This document shows, one piece after another, positions 52,683 through 61,584 of a DNA stretch of 64,000 bases. The position numbers and the translations under genes are program-made. The stretch lies in the NCBI RefSeq assembly GCF_042652085.1, contig NZ_JBHSJF010000006.1, positions 1 to 64,000 of the forward strand. Direction: 5' to 3'. This stretch comes from Flaviflagellibacter deserti (GTDB lineage: Bacteria; Pseudomonadota; Alphaproteobacteria; Rhizobiales; Methylopilaceae). The notes below the pieces were generated by a model. It saw nothing but the letters and a program-made list of their open reading frames with translations. It was not told where the DNA came from and did no database searches. Numbering within the stretch: position 1 is the stretch's first letter; each line of letters opens with the position of its first letter.

Positions 52683-53522
52683 TCAGGCCGGGACAGCGGC
52701 GGCTGACTCCGTTGCCGTGACGTTCGTACTTCTGATTGCGCGGAAGATGCGGCCGATCAGGGCGCTGCAATAAACGATGTTAATCGCGCCACCGATTCCG
52801 ACAACCAAAGCGGCCGTCGAGTTGCGCAGAGCTTGTCGATCGAACCCTGCGACTACGTCAGGATCGACCGTGGTGTCCGAGGGCGATAACGCGATCAATA
52901 TCCCTAGCTCGAGTGCAGACATCGCTAGCATAACGGGGATGGCGAAGACGAGGGACGACAGTATTGCTCTCACGATGAACCAGAATGATCCCGCGCTTTC
53001 CTTGAAGGCGTTTTTGAGCATCGGACCCCTCTCATCGAGGGCGAGCGACGGATAAATCGTGACGATGCGCAAGTTGAACCAGATCAGTCCGAGATAGACG
53101 ACGATCATGATTACCACAGCGATCGCCGTACCTGCGTCTCCGAAGCCGGCCGAAAGGAAGGTCACAAGAAAGATGGCGGTCATCGCCACGGTGAACGAGA
53201 GCACACCGATCAAGGCCATCCAGCCTGCCACTCGCCAGAAGGGACGTCCGAACCCGTACGGATGGTTGGTATCGCCGGCCGCGAAATAACGCAGTGGCGA
53301 AATACAAAACGGAAAAAGTATCAGCGTGGCCAAAGCTGCGGCGGGGAGCTCCAGCCCAATTTCCTCGTGTGGTCGGGTTTCGATCCCCTGCAAGAGGAAT
53401 TGCTGAAGGGCGGAGACTGCGTAGAAGACGATGTAGGCGACAGGAAACAAGGCGAGGGCTCGAAAGACGTCTCCGAACGCGCCTTTTGCCGCGCGCCATC
53501 CGCTCTTTGATTGTTCGCTCAT
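52683..53522 (-). CDS. Polytopic membrane protein inserted in the GTA cluster
   Basis: A 279-residue membrane protein with about six helices, starting from MSEQSKSGWRAAKGAFGDVF; hydrophobic segments include VFRALALFPVAYIVFYAVSAL, ALATLILFPFCISPLRYF, WMALIGVLSFTVAMTAIFLVTF and AIAVVIMIVVYLGLIW. No family recognised. It is the only minus-strand gene in the GTA cluster and is more AT-rich than its neighbours, so it is likely an insertion (cargo) that breaks the cluster between tail tube and gp10. Confidence 0.8.
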   Translation of the reverse strand: MSEQSKSGWRAAKGAFGDVFRALALFPVAYIVFYAVSALQQFLLQGIETRPHEEIGLELPAAALATLILFPFCISPLRYFAAGDTNHPYGFGRPFWRVAGWMALIGVLSFTVAMTAIFLVTFLSAGFGDAGTAIAVVIMIVVYLGLIWFNLRIVTIYPSLALDERGPMLKNAFKESAGSFWFIVRAILSSLVFAIPVMLAMSALELGILIALSPSDTTVDPDVVAGFDRQALRNSTAALVVGIGGAINIVYCSALIGRIFRAIRSTNVTATESAAAVPA

Positions 53523-53618
53523 CCTGGGGACCCCCATCCCTAATCCGATAACGATTTAGCCATGTTTCCAAGTGTTTGGCGACACGGCGAAAGCGGTTTT
53601 GCACGATGAGGTTGATCG

Positions 53619-53951
53619 ATGGCGAACCACCACCGAGGCGAGATTTTCGCCGAGCTTGGCGGGCGGAGCCACACGCTCTGCCTGACGCTCGGCGCGCTGG
53701 CCGAGCTCGAGGCGGCGTTCGGGGCGGAGGATTTGCTAGCGCTGGCGGCGCGGTTCGAGAGCGGGCGGCTTTCGGCGCGGGATGCAATCCGGATCCTGGG
53801 CGCCGGGCTGCGCGGCGGTGGAACGGCGATGAGCGACGAGGAGGTCGCGGCGCTGTCGGCTCCCGGCGGGCTGGCCGGGCATCTCGATGTGGTGGCGCGG
53901 CTGCTTTCGGCGACGTTCGGCCCGGGGAGGGCCGACTCAGCCGCAGGCTGA
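53619..53951 (+). CDS. GTA gp10-type protein
   Basis: A 110-residue protein of the GTA gp10 family: NHHRGEIFAELGGRSHTLCLTLGALAELEAAFGAEDLLALAARFESGRLSARDAIRILGAGLRGGGTAMSDEEVAAL. It is probably a tail assembly chaperone. The last ten residues (GPGRADSAAG) run into a palindromic repeat (R6), so its original end may have been replaced. The RcGTA genes that normally follow it, including the tape measure, are not seen. Confidence 0.88.
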   Translation: MANHHRGEIFAELGGRSHTLCLTLGALAELEAAFGAEDLLALAARFESGRLSARDAIRILGAGLRGGGTAMSDEEVAALSAPGGLAGHLDVVARLLSATFGPGRADSAAG

Positions 53952-54130
53952 GCGGGGTGGGGGAGGCGGACTTTCCCCGAGTCGGGCATTTCGACAGGTC
54001 GTGGCCCCACCCCGGTTCGCGCTCCGCGCGACTCGGCCCTCTCCATTCTGGGGAGGGAGGGCGCCTTCGTTTCCTCATAGCCCTCACCCGCTCGCTTTGC
54101 GAGTCGACCTCTCCCGTAAACGGGAGAGGC
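53924..54130. repeat. Composite palindromic repeat R6
   Basis: Two elements: 53924-54062 (GGGGAGGGCCGACTCAGCCGCAGGCTGAGCGGGGTGGGGG ... CCCCACCCCGG ... CCCTCTCC, complementary ends) and a half-copy 54081-54130 (CCCTCACCCGCTCGCTTTGCGAG, CTCTCCCGTAAACGGGAGAG) nearly identical to the right half of R4 and R5. It takes the place where the tape-measure region would be in RcGTA. Confidence 0.8.
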
Positions 54131-54143
54131 AAGGGAGCAATTC

Positions 54144-54770
54144 ATGACGACATTCCACGAGGTCCGCTTTCCCATCGAGGTCGCGCTTGGGGCTCGGGGT
54201 GGGCCGGAGCGGCGGACCGAGATCGTGACCCTTGGTTCGGGACGCGAGCAGCGGAATGCGCGGTGGGCGCATGCACGGCGGCGCTGGGATGCTGGCTGGG
54301 GCGTGAAGTCGCTCTCCGCGCTGTCGGAGGTCGTTTCGTTCTTCGAGGAGCGGCGCGGGCGCCTGCATGGGTTCCGCTGGCGGGACCGGCTGGATTTCTC
54401 GTCGGCGGCTCATGGGGCGATGGTGACGGCCGGGGACCAGGTGCTTGGTACGGGCGATGGCGAGCGGACGGTGTTCCGGCTGGTGAAGGCGTATGGCATG
54501 GACGATCCGTATCTGAGGCCAATCGTGAAGCCTGTCGCGGGGAGCGTTCGCGTGGCGGTGGCCGGTGAGGAGGTCGCGTCCGGGTTTTCGGTTGATCACG
54601 CGGCCGGGACGGTGACGTTCGACGATGCTCCGGCAGTCGGGGTGACGGTCGCGGCCGGGTTTCTGTTCGATGTTCCGGTGCGGTTCGATACCGATTTTCT
54701 GGAGGTCGATCTGGCGGCGTTCGAGGCGGGTGCGATCCCGTCGGTGCCGGTGATCGAGGTGCGGGTCTGA
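54144..54770 (+). CDS. DUF2460 distal tail protein (GTA)
   Basis: A 208-residue DUF2460 protein (RcGTA gene 12): FHEVRFPIEVALGARGGPERRTEIVTLGSGREQRNARWAHARRRWDAG, FFEERRGRLHGFRWRDRLDFSS, and a C-terminal carbohydrate/hub-binding beta domain ending DVPVRFDTDFLEVDLAAFEAGAIPSVPVIEVRV. It forms the distal tail ring joining tube and hub. Confidence 0.93.
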   Translation: MTTFHEVRFPIEVALGARGGPERRTEIVTLGSGREQRNARWAHARRRWDAGWGVKSLSALSEVVSFFEERRGRLHGFRWRDRLDFSSAAHGAMVTAGDQVLGTGDGERTVFRLVKAYGMDDPYLRPIVKPVAGSVRVAVAGEEVASGFSVDHAAGTVTFDDAPAVGVTVAAGFLFDVPVRFDTDFLEVDLAAFEAGAIPSVPVIEVRV

Positions 54771-54906
54771 CCCTTCTCCTGCGAAGCGGGAGAGGGTCGA
54801 GTCGTCGTCAGACGACGGGGGTGAGGGCCAGTACGATGCTCATTACCTCACACATGCCCTCACCCGCTCGCTGCGCGAGTCGACCTCTCCCGTAAACGGG
54901 AGAGGG
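54771..54906. repeat. Palindromic intergenic repeat R5
   Basis: Starts right after the DUF2460 stop: CTTCTCCTGCGAAGCGGGAGAGGG, GTCGTCGTCAGACGAC, GGGGGTGAGGGCCAGTACGATGCTCATTACCTCACACATG, CCCTCACCCGCTCGCTGCGCGAG, CTCTCCCGTAAACGGGAGAGGG. Near-identical to R4. Confidence 0.85.
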
Positions 54907-54918
54907 TGTCCTGCCGTC

Positions 54919-54988
54919 ATGCTCCGGCTTGACCGGAGCATCCATTCTTTTGAGAGGCCGTTGTGGGTCCTCCGATCAAGTCGGAGGA
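54919..54988. repeat. REP-like palindromes B3
   Basis: ATGCTCCGG/CCGGAGCAT (54919-54941) and TCCTCCGA/TCGGAGGA (54968-54988), the same type as at 39.9 kb. The second palindrome overlaps the ribosome-site region of the DUF2163 gene (GGAG before ATG 55002). Confidence 0.75.
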
Positions 54989-55001
54989 TGACGGAGAAAT
55001 C

Positions 55002-55877
55002 ATGCGTCAGATCCCTTCCGAACTCGCGGCGCATCTCGCCTTCGAGGCGACCACTCTTTGTCATTGCTGGCGGGCGACGCGGCGGGATGGGGTGGTGCTC
55101 GGCTTTACCGACCACGATGAGGACATCGCGTTCGACGGCACGCTGTTCCGGGCGTCGAGCGGGCTGCAGGCGGCGGAGGCTTCGGCTTCGCTGGGACTGG
55201 CTGTCGGCGGCGGAGAAGTGGCCGGCGCGCTGGGGTCCGATGGCCTGACGGAAGAGGATTTGTCAGCTGGATCATGGGATTGCGCCAAAGTCGAAATCTT
55301 CATGGTTAACTGGAAGTTGCCGGATCAGCGGCTGCGTCTGCGGGTCGGTGAGATCGGCGAAGTGCGGCGGATGGGGGCGGCGTTCAACGCCGAACTGCGC
55401 TCGATGGCGCATCGGCTGGACGCGCGGCAGGGGCGGCTTTTTGTGGCGACCTGCGATGCCGGACTGGGCGATGCGCGATGCGGGGTCGACCTCGGCAATG
55501 CTCTGCTGCGGGGCGAGGGCGCGGTCGTTTCGGCGACGCGGTTCGAGGTCGTGGCGAGCGGGCTCGGCGGGTTTGAGGAGCGCTGGTTCGACGGCGGAAT
55601 GCTGACCTGGACGAGCGGCGGCAATGAGGGCCGACGGTGCGAGGTGAGGCAGCATCGCGGCGACCGCCTGGGACTTTGGCAGGGGCTGCCGTCCGAGGCG
55701 GCGGCGGGCGACGAATTCGTCGTGACGGCCGGTTGCGACAAGCGCTTCCGGACCTGCCGTGAGCGGTTCGCCAATGCCGCGAATTTCCGTGGCTTCCCGC
55801 ACATGCCCGGCACCGACCGGGCGCTCGGCTATCCGGCCGGCGACGAGGAGCATGACGGCGGGAGCTATTTCCAGTGA
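55002..55877 (+). CDS. DUF2163 baseplate hub protein (GTA)
   Basis: A 291-residue DUF2163 protein (RcGTA gene 13): CHCWRATRRDGVVLGFTDHDEDIAFDGTLFRASSGLQAAEASASLGL, EIFMVNWKLPDQRLRLRVGEIGEVRRMGAAFNAELRSMAHRLDARQG, then CDAGLGDARCGVDL and C-terminal TAGCDKRFRTCRERFANAANFRGFPHMPGTDRALGYP with several conserved cysteines. It belongs to the tail-tip hub. The GTG of the next gene overlaps its stop. Confidence 0.93.
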   Translation: MRQIPSELAAHLAFEATTLCHCWRATRRDGVVLGFTDHDEDIAFDGTLFRASSGLQAAEASASLGLAVGGGEVAGALGSDGLTEEDLSAGSWDCAKVEIFMVNWKLPDQRLRLRVGEIGEVRRMGAAFNAELRSMAHRLDARQGRLFVATCDAGLGDARCGVDLGNALLRGEGAVVSATRFEVVASGLGGFEERWFDGGMLTWTSGGNEGRRCEVRQHRGDRLGLWQGLPSEAAAGDEFVVTAGCDKRFRTCRERFANAANFRGFPHMPGTDRALGYPAGDEEHDGGSYFQ

Positions 55878-56305
55878 ATGCGGAGATGATCGTGACCGAG
55901 GCGCGGAGCTGGATCGGCACGCCCTATCGCCATCGCGCGAGCCTGAAGCATGTCGGCTGCGACTGCCTGGGCCTGGTGACGGGGGTGTGGGAGGCGCTCT
56001 ATGGCGAGCTGCCGGAAGAAGCGCCGCCCTATGCGCCAGACTGGGCGGAGGCGGGGAGGGGCGAGCCTCTGGCGGAGGCCGCCGCGCGGCATCTGATCCA
56101 GCGGCCGGGCTCGGAGATCGCCGCCGGCGACGTGCTGATCTTCCGCTGGCGGCCGAACGTGGCGGCCAAGCATCTCGCGATCGCGACCGGGCCGGCCACG
56201 ATGATCCATGCCCACGACGGCGCGTCGGTCGCCGAAGTCGGCATCTCGCCGATGTGGCGGCGCAAGCTTGCCTATCGTTTCGCCTTTCCCGGCGCGGCCG
56301 ACTGA
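55874..56305 (+). CDS. NlpC/P60-type cell-wall peptidase (GTA gene 14 type)
   Basis: A 143-residue peptidase: EARSWIGTPYRHRASLKHVGCDCLGLVTGVW holds the catalytic Cys (GCDC), GDVLIFRWRPNVAAKHLAIATG the His, followed by a polar third residue. The enzyme cuts peptidoglycan during DNA entry. GTG 55874 overlaps the DUF2163 stop (GTGA). Confidence 0.92.
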   Translation: MNAEMIVTEARSWIGTPYRHRASLKHVGCDCLGLVTGVWEALYGELPEEAPPYAPDWAEAGRGEPLAEAAARHLIQRPGSEIAAGDVLIFRWRPNVAAKHLAIATGPATMIHAHDGASVAEVGISPMWRRKLAYRFAFPGAAD

Positions 56306-56314
56306 CAGGTTCTC

Positions 56315-59300
56315 ATGGCAACTCTGGTTCTTCAGGCGGCGGGCGCCGCCGTCGGCTCGCTGTTCGGGCCGGTCGGGGCGATGGTCGGACGCGCGGTCGG
56401 CGGACTGGCCGGCGCGGCAATCGACCGTTCGTTCCTCGGTGGTGGCTCGACCCAAAGCGGCGGGCGGCTGCGCGAGCTCGACGTCACCGCCTCGACCGAA
56501 GGAACGCCGATCCCGCGCGCCTGGGGACGGGTGCGGGTATCCGGGCAAATCATCTGGGCGACGCGACTGGTGGCGAAAACGCGGCGCGAGAATTCGTCGG
56601 GCGGAAAGGGCGCGCCGTCGGGACCCTCGGTCGAGACGACGAGCTATTTCGCCAATGTCGCGCTCGGGCTCTGCCAAGGCCCGATCGCGCATGTCGGACG
56701 CGTGTGGGCGGACGGAAAGCCGCTCGACCTGACGCGCGTCAACATGCGTACGTACATCGGCGATGAGGCGCAGGCGGCCGACCCGCTGATCGTCGCGAAG
56801 GAGGGCGCGGAGAATGCGCCGGCCTATCGCGGGCTTGCCTATGTGGTGTTCGAGAACCTGCTGCTGGAAGCGTTCGGCAATCGCGTTCCACAGCTCTCGT
56901 TCGAGGTGATCCGGCCGGTCGGGATGCTGGAGCCGAAGATCAGATCGGTGTGTCTGATCCCGGGCGCGACGGAGTTCGGTTACGACACGATCGCCGTCAC
57001 GCGGAAGCTCGGCATCGGCCGGAGCGCGGCGGAGAACCGCCAGACTTTGGTGGCCGGGTCGAATTTGGAGGCGAGTCTCGACGAACTCGTCGCGCTTTGC
57101 CCGAACCTCGAACACGTCTCGCTGGTCGTCGCCTGGTTCGGCGACGATCTCCGCTGCGGCCATTGCACGGTCGCGCCGCGCGTGGATTCGAAAATCAAGC
57201 AGACGGTTGGTGCGGCCTGGTCGGTCGGGTCGCTCGGTCGCGGCGGCGCGCGACTGGTTTCCGAGCATGACGGCCGACCGGCCTATGGCGGCTCGCCGTC
57301 GGACGGCAGCGTGCTGCGCGCCATTGCGGCGATAAAGGCGCGCGGGCTGAAGGTGACGCTCTATCCATTCCTGATGATGGATGTGCCGGCGGACAATGAT
57401 CTGCCGGACCCGGTGACGGGTGTGGTTCCGCAGCGGGCCTATCCGTGGCGTGGCGAGATTTCGGCGGTGGGTGACGGGACCGCGGCGGCAGGCTCGGAGG
57501 TCGCGGCGTTCTTCGGGACGGCTGCGGCCGGTCACTTCTCGTCGGCCGGTGGAGCCGTATTCTATTCCGGGCCGAGCGAGTGGGGCTGGCGGCGCTTCGT
57601 GCTGCATGTGGCGCAGCTCGGCGAGATCGCCGGCGGTGTCGATGCGATCGTGATCGGCTCGGAATTCCGGACGCTGACTCGCGTGCGGAATGCGGCGGGC
57701 GCTTATCCGGCGGTGGCGCAACTGGTGTCTCTCGCTTCGGCGGTGCGGACGCTCGTCGGCCCGGCGACGAAGATCACCTATGCCGCCGACTGGACCGAAT
57801 ACGGCTCGCATGTGCTCGGCGGCGGCATGGAGGTTCGTTTTCCGCTCGATCCGCTGTGGGCGCATCCGGCGGTGGATGCGGTCGGCATCGATTTCTATGG
57901 GCCGTTGGCCGATTGGCGGGACGGCACCCAGCATCTCGACCGTGGGCTGGCGGAATCGATCTGCGACAGCGCCTATCTCGAAGCGAATGTCGCCGGTGGC
58001 GAGAGCTATGACTGGTTTTATGCCAGCGATGCCGACCGCGCGGCGCAGGTCAGGACGCCCATCAGTGACGGGCTCGGCAAGCCTTGGACGTTCCGGGCCA
58101 AGGATCTCCACGGCTGGTGGAGCAATCCGCATCATGAACGGGTCGACGGCGTCGAGCTGTCGTCCGCCACGGCCTGGGTGCCGGGATCGAAGCCGATCTG
58201 GCTGATCGAGATCGGCTGTCCGGCGGTCGACAAGGGCGCGAACGCGCCGAATGTCTTTCCGGACGAGAAGTCGGCGTCGGCCCTGCCTCCGTTCTCGTCG
58301 GGCGGGCGGGACGATCTCGTCCAGAGACGCGCCATCGAGGCGGTGATGGCGGTTTATGGAGAGGCCGCGACCAATCCGTTGTCGCCAGTCTATGGCGGAC
58401 GGATGGTCGATCCGGAACGGACATCGGTCTGGGCCTGGGATGCACGGCCGTTTCCGGCCTTTCCGATAGCGCGCGATGTGTGGGCCGACGGCGCGGCTTA
58501 CGAGACGGGCCATTGGCTCAACGGGAGATTGGGGCAGGCGCCTCTGGCGGAGCTGACGGCGGCTGTGCTCGGCGAGACGGATGCGGAGGCATTCGAGACA
58601 GGCACGCTGGAGGGCGTCATCGACGGCTATGCGGTCGACCGGCCGGCCTCGGCGCGCGAGGTGTTGGAGCCTCTGGGGGAGCTTTATGCCTTCGGCGCCT
58701 GCGAGCGCGACGGCGCGATCGTGCTGTCGCCGCGCGGCCGAGGGGAGGCCGTCGAGTTCGACGATCTGGCCGCCCAGAGGGACGGCGCCGAGCCGAACTT
58801 CGTTCGGGCACAGGAGACCGAGCTTCCGGTCGAGATCGCGATCGGGCACGGCGACGTTCTCGCCGAATTCCGGCCGGTCGTCGCTTCGGCGAGGCGGCGG
58901 GAGACCGAGGCGCGCGGCGTCCTCGTCATGGACACGGCGGTCGTCGCCGCGCCATCCGAGATGCAGCGCCGAGCGGATATCCGGCTGCAGGATCTCTGGA
59001 TCGGTCGCGAGACGGCGGGTTTCGCGCTGCCTCCGACTTTGATCGGGCCCGAGCCCGGCGATCTGGTGCGGCTTGATGGCCGAACGTTCGAGATCACGGA
59101 GATCGCCGACGGGCCGCTCCGGCAGGTGACGGCGCGCGCCGTGGCGCCGGAGATTTTCGAGGCGCCGAGGCTGCGCGATGCATCGATCGCCGCGCCTGTG
59201 CCGTCGCTGGCCGGGCTGCCGGAGGTCGTCGTGCTCGACCTGCCCGCGCCGGACGGCGAGCCGCCGGTGCTGTCGCGCGTGGCGGTGGCCGCGAAACCAT

Positions 59301-60142
59301 GGCCGGGCGCGATCGTGCTGTGGCGCGAAAGCGGCGGGGCGTTCGAGCCGGCGGTGCGGGTGTCCGCGCCGGCCCTGATCGGCGAGACGCTGGACGCGCT
59401 GAAGCCGGGGCGGCCGTGGCGGTTCGACAATGGCGGCTCGGTGACGGTCGCGATCTCGGACGGCGAGCTTGTCGCGGTGACGGAGGATCGCCTGCTGGCG
59501 GGCGCGAATTTGGCGGCTCTGCGCGGGCCGGATGGTGCGTGGGAAGTGCTGCAATTCGGCGAGGCCGAGCTTGTGGCGGAACGGACCTACCGGCTGTCGC
59601 GGCTTCTGCGCGGGCAATCGGGCACGGAGATCGAGGCCGGTGTCGAGAAGCCGGCGGGCAGCGTTTTCGTCCTGCTCGACGCGGCGGTGGTGCCGCTGGC
59701 GGAGGGCGTGGAACGCGCCGGACGGCCGGTGACATGGCGCGCGGCGCCGGCCGCGACCGACCATGCCGACCCGATGGCCGTGGAATTCGCGGCGACGCCG
59801 AGTTCGCTCGCGCTGATGCCGTTCGCGCCGGTGCATCTGCGCGGACGGCGGACATCGGCCGGGGTCGAGATGTCATGGATTCGGCGGACGCGGAGCGGCG
59901 GCGATTCCTGGGAAGTGGCGGAGGTGCCGCTGGCCGAGGAGAGCGAGGCCTACCGGGTCGAGGTACTGGATGGCGGCGAAGTGGTGCGGACGATCAACGT
60001 CCTGTCGCCCTCAGCGCTTTACACCAATGCCGACGAGACCGCCGATTTTGGCGGGCCGCAGGAGAGCCTTTCAATCCGGGTGATGCAGATATCAGCCCTG
60101 GCCGGAGCAGGCCGGGCCGCGGAGACGATCCTTCATGTCTGA
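56315..60142 (+). CDS. GTA gene 15-type hub/host-interaction protein with TIM-barrel-like domain
   Basis: A 1275-residue protein. The N-terminus is hydrophobic and glycine-rich (LVLQAAGAAVGSLFGPVGAMVGRAVGGLAGAAI), followed by hub domains (STEGTPIPRAWGRVRVSGQIIWATRL, TSYFANVALGLCQGPIAHVGRVWADGK), a GTA TIM-barrel-like glycoside-hydrolase domain about residues 430-740 (WTEYGSHVLGGGMEVRFPLDPLWAHPAVDAVGIDFYGPLADWRDG, KPIWLIEIGCPAVDKGANAPNVFPDEKS), and a C-terminal Rcc01698-like tail (DPMAVEFAATPSSLALMPFAPVHLRGRRTSAGVEMSW). It is the largest GTA gene; a full-length antisense frame is a codon-bias shadow. Confidence 0.95.
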   Translation: MATLVLQAAGAAVGSLFGPVGAMVGRAVGGLAGAAIDRSFLGGGSTQSGGRLRELDVTASTEGTPIPRAWGRVRVSGQIIWATRLVAKTRRENSSGGKGAPSGPSVETTSYFANVALGLCQGPIAHVGRVWADGKPLDLTRVNMRTYIGDEAQAADPLIVAKEGAENAPAYRGLAYVVFENLLLEAFGNRVPQLSFEVIRPVGMLEPKIRSVCLIPGATEFGYDTIAVTRKLGIGRSAAENRQTLVAGSNLEASLDELVALCPNLEHVSLVVAWFGDDLRCGHCTVAPRVDSKIKQTVGAAWSVGSLGRGGARLVSEHDGRPAYGGSPSDGSVLRAIAAIKARGLKVTLYPFLMMDVPADNDLPDPVTGVVPQRAYPWRGEISAVGDGTAAAGSEVAAFFGTAAAGHFSSAGGAVFYSGPSEWGWRRFVLHVAQLGEIAGGVDAIVIGSEFRTLTRVRNAAGAYPAVAQLVSLASAVRTLVGPATKITYAADWTEYGSHVLGGGMEVRFPLDPLWAHPAVDAVGIDFYGPLADWRDGTQHLDRGLAESICDSAYLEANVAGGESYDWFYASDADRAAQVRTPISDGLGKPWTFRAKDLHGWWSNPHHERVDGVELSSATAWVPGSKPIWLIEIGCPAVDKGANAPNVFPDEKSASALPPFSSGGRDDLVQRRAIEAVMAVYGEAATNPLSPVYGGRMVDPERTSVWAWDARPFPAFPIARDVWADGAAYETGHWLNGRLGQAPLAELTAAVLGETDAEAFETGTLEGVIDGYAVDRPASAREVLEPLGELYAFGACERDGAIVLSPRGRGEAVEFDDLAAQRDGAEPNFVRAQETELPVEIAIGHGDVLAEFRPVVASARRRETEARGVLVMDTAVVAAPSEMQRRADIRLQDLWIGRETAGFALPPTLIGPEPGDLVRLDGRTFEITEIADGPLRQVTARAVAPEIFEAPRLRDASIAAPVPSLAGLPEVVVLDLPAPDGEPPVLSRVAVAAKPWPGAIVLWRESGGAFEPAVRVSAPALIGETLDALKPGRPWRFDNGGSVTVAISDGELVAVTEDRLLAGANLAALRGPDGAWEVLQFGEAELVAERTYRLSRLLRGQSGTEIEAGVEKPAGSVFVLLDAAVVPLAEGVERAGRPVTWRAAPAATDHADPMAVEFAATPSSLALMPFAPVHLRGRRTSAGVEMSWIRRTRSGGDSWEVAEVPLAEESEAYRVEVLDGGEVVRTINVLSPSALYTNADETADFGGPQESLSIRVMQISALAGAGRAAETILHV

Positions 60143-61559
60143 GACGACAAGCAATCTCCGCTTCCCGCTGCTGGCGGCGAGCCAGGCGCAGAAGCATGTG
60201 ACCGTGAACGAGGCGCTGTCGCGGCTGGACAATATCGTCCAGCTCTCGGTGCTGGACCGGACGCGCACCGCCCCTCCCCCCGATCCGGAGGAGGGCGAAC
60301 GCCATATCGTCGGCCCCGGCGCGACGGGTGGTTGGGCCGGGAAAGACGGGCGGGTCGCCGCGTTCCAGAACGGCGGATGGGTGTTCATCGAGCCGGGCAC
60401 TGGCTGGATCGCCTGGGATGCCGAGGCGGAAGAAGTCGTCGCCTTCTCGGGCGGCATTTGGCAGGTGGCAGGCGGCACGTTTCAGGATGTGCCGCGGTTT
60501 GGCCTCGGCACCATGGCCGACGAGACCAATCCTTTCTCGGCCAAGCTGAACAGCGCGCTCTGGACCGCGCTCGAAGCGGGTGCGGGCGGTACCGGCGATC
60601 TTCGCTATGTGATGAACAAGGAGGGCGCGGGCGACGTGCTCTCGATCCTGCTGCAGTCGGCCTATGGCGGGCGGGCTGAGCTCGGACTGATCGGCGACGA
60701 GGATTTCGTGCTGAAGGTCTCGGCCGACGGCGCGACCTGGCATGAGGCCTTGCGGATAGACCGCGCGACAGGACGGCCGCGTTTTCCGCAGGGCGGCGTG
60801 CGCGAGCAGCTGAGCGCGAACCGGACCTATCATGTCCGCGCCGACGGCTCGGATGCGAATGACGGCCTCGCCAATACGGCGGGAGGTGCGTTCGCCACGG
60901 TACAGAAGGCTTATGACGTCATCGCCGGGACGCTCGATCTTGCGGGCTTTACCACAACGATCGAGATCGGGGCGGGGACGTTCTCGGGTCTGACGATCGC
61001 GAAGGGCTGGACCGGCGGCGGCAGCGTCGTGCTGGACGGAGCGGGGGCGACAACGGTGTTGAGCGGGATCGGGCATCTCGTGCAATGGACCGCGCCGCTG
61101 CCGGGCGATCTTCGCATCAAGGATTTGAAGCTGACCACGGTGACGAGCGGCGATTGCCTGCGCGGCGATGCGCCGGGACGCGTGGTCTGGGAGGCGGTTG
61201 AGTTCAGCGCATGTGCAGGACGGCATGTGGCGATGATCGCGCCGGGTGCGCGGGCCGAATGCGCGGCGAATTACACGATCTCCGGCGGCGCGGTGAACCA
61301 TTGGGTCGCGGAAGCCGGAGCGGCGATCCAGGCGGTGGGGCGGACGATTGCGCTGACCGGCACGCCGGCCTTCACAACTTTTTCGGCGGTGGCTGCTGGC
61401 GGGTCGCTGCTCGTCAGTGGCGACACGTTCAGCGGCTCAGCGACGGGCACGCGATATTCGGCCTCCACCTGCGGCACGATCCGCACCAATGGCGGCGGCG
61501 CGAACTATCTGCCCGGCAATGCCGTGGGAGCCGTCTCGACCAGCGGCCAATACGTCTGA
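60135..61559 (+). CDS. DUF2793 tail protein with right-handed beta-helix (fibre/spike)
   Basis: A 474-residue protein. Residues about 1-95 are DUF2793, the short adaptor found in GTA and phage tails (SNLRFPLLAASQAQKHVTVNEALSRLDNIVQLSVLDRT, GERHIVGPGATGGWAGKDGRVAAFQNGGWVFIEPGTGWIAW). From about 225 it is a pectate-lyase-like right-handed beta-helix (DGSDANDGLANTAGGAFATVQKAYDVIAGTLDLAGFTTTIEIGAGTFSGLTIAKGWTGGGSVVLDGAG) typical of carbohydrate-binding tailspikes. It likely binds surface polysaccharide. Its start overlaps the preceding gene by eight bases. Confidence 0.9.
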   Translation: MSETTSNLRFPLLAASQAQKHVTVNEALSRLDNIVQLSVLDRTRTAPPPDPEEGERHIVGPGATGGWAGKDGRVAAFQNGGWVFIEPGTGWIAWDAEAEEVVAFSGGIWQVAGGTFQDVPRFGLGTMADETNPFSAKLNSALWTALEAGAGGTGDLRYVMNKEGAGDVLSILLQSAYGGRAELGLIGDEDFVLKVSADGATWHEALRIDRATGRPRFPQGGVREQLSANRTYHVRADGSDANDGLANTAGGAFATVQKAYDVIAGTLDLAGFTTTIEIGAGTFSGLTIAKGWTGGGSVVLDGAGATTVLSGIGHLVQWTAPLPGDLRIKDLKLTTVTSGDCLRGDAPGRVVWEAVEFSACAGRHVAMIAPGARAECAANYTISGGAVNHWVAEAGAAIQAVGRTIALTGTPAFTTFSAVAAGGSLLVSGDTFSGSATGTRYSASTCGTIRTNGGGANYLPGNAVGAVSTSGQYV

Positions 61560-61584
61560 GCAATCCCAGGAATTCGAACGACCG

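Noticed and set aside
46438..54988. CRISPR-like interpretation of the repeated palindromes
   Set aside because: The units are long, irregularly spaced between genes and lack uniform spacers or cas genes; they are dispersed intergenic repeats.
55865..59836. A 1323-codon open frame antisense to the GTA hub gene
   Set aside because: Arginine- and proline-rich, without ribosome site or family motifs; it is the antisense shadow of a high-GC gene with a strong sense-strand homology signal.
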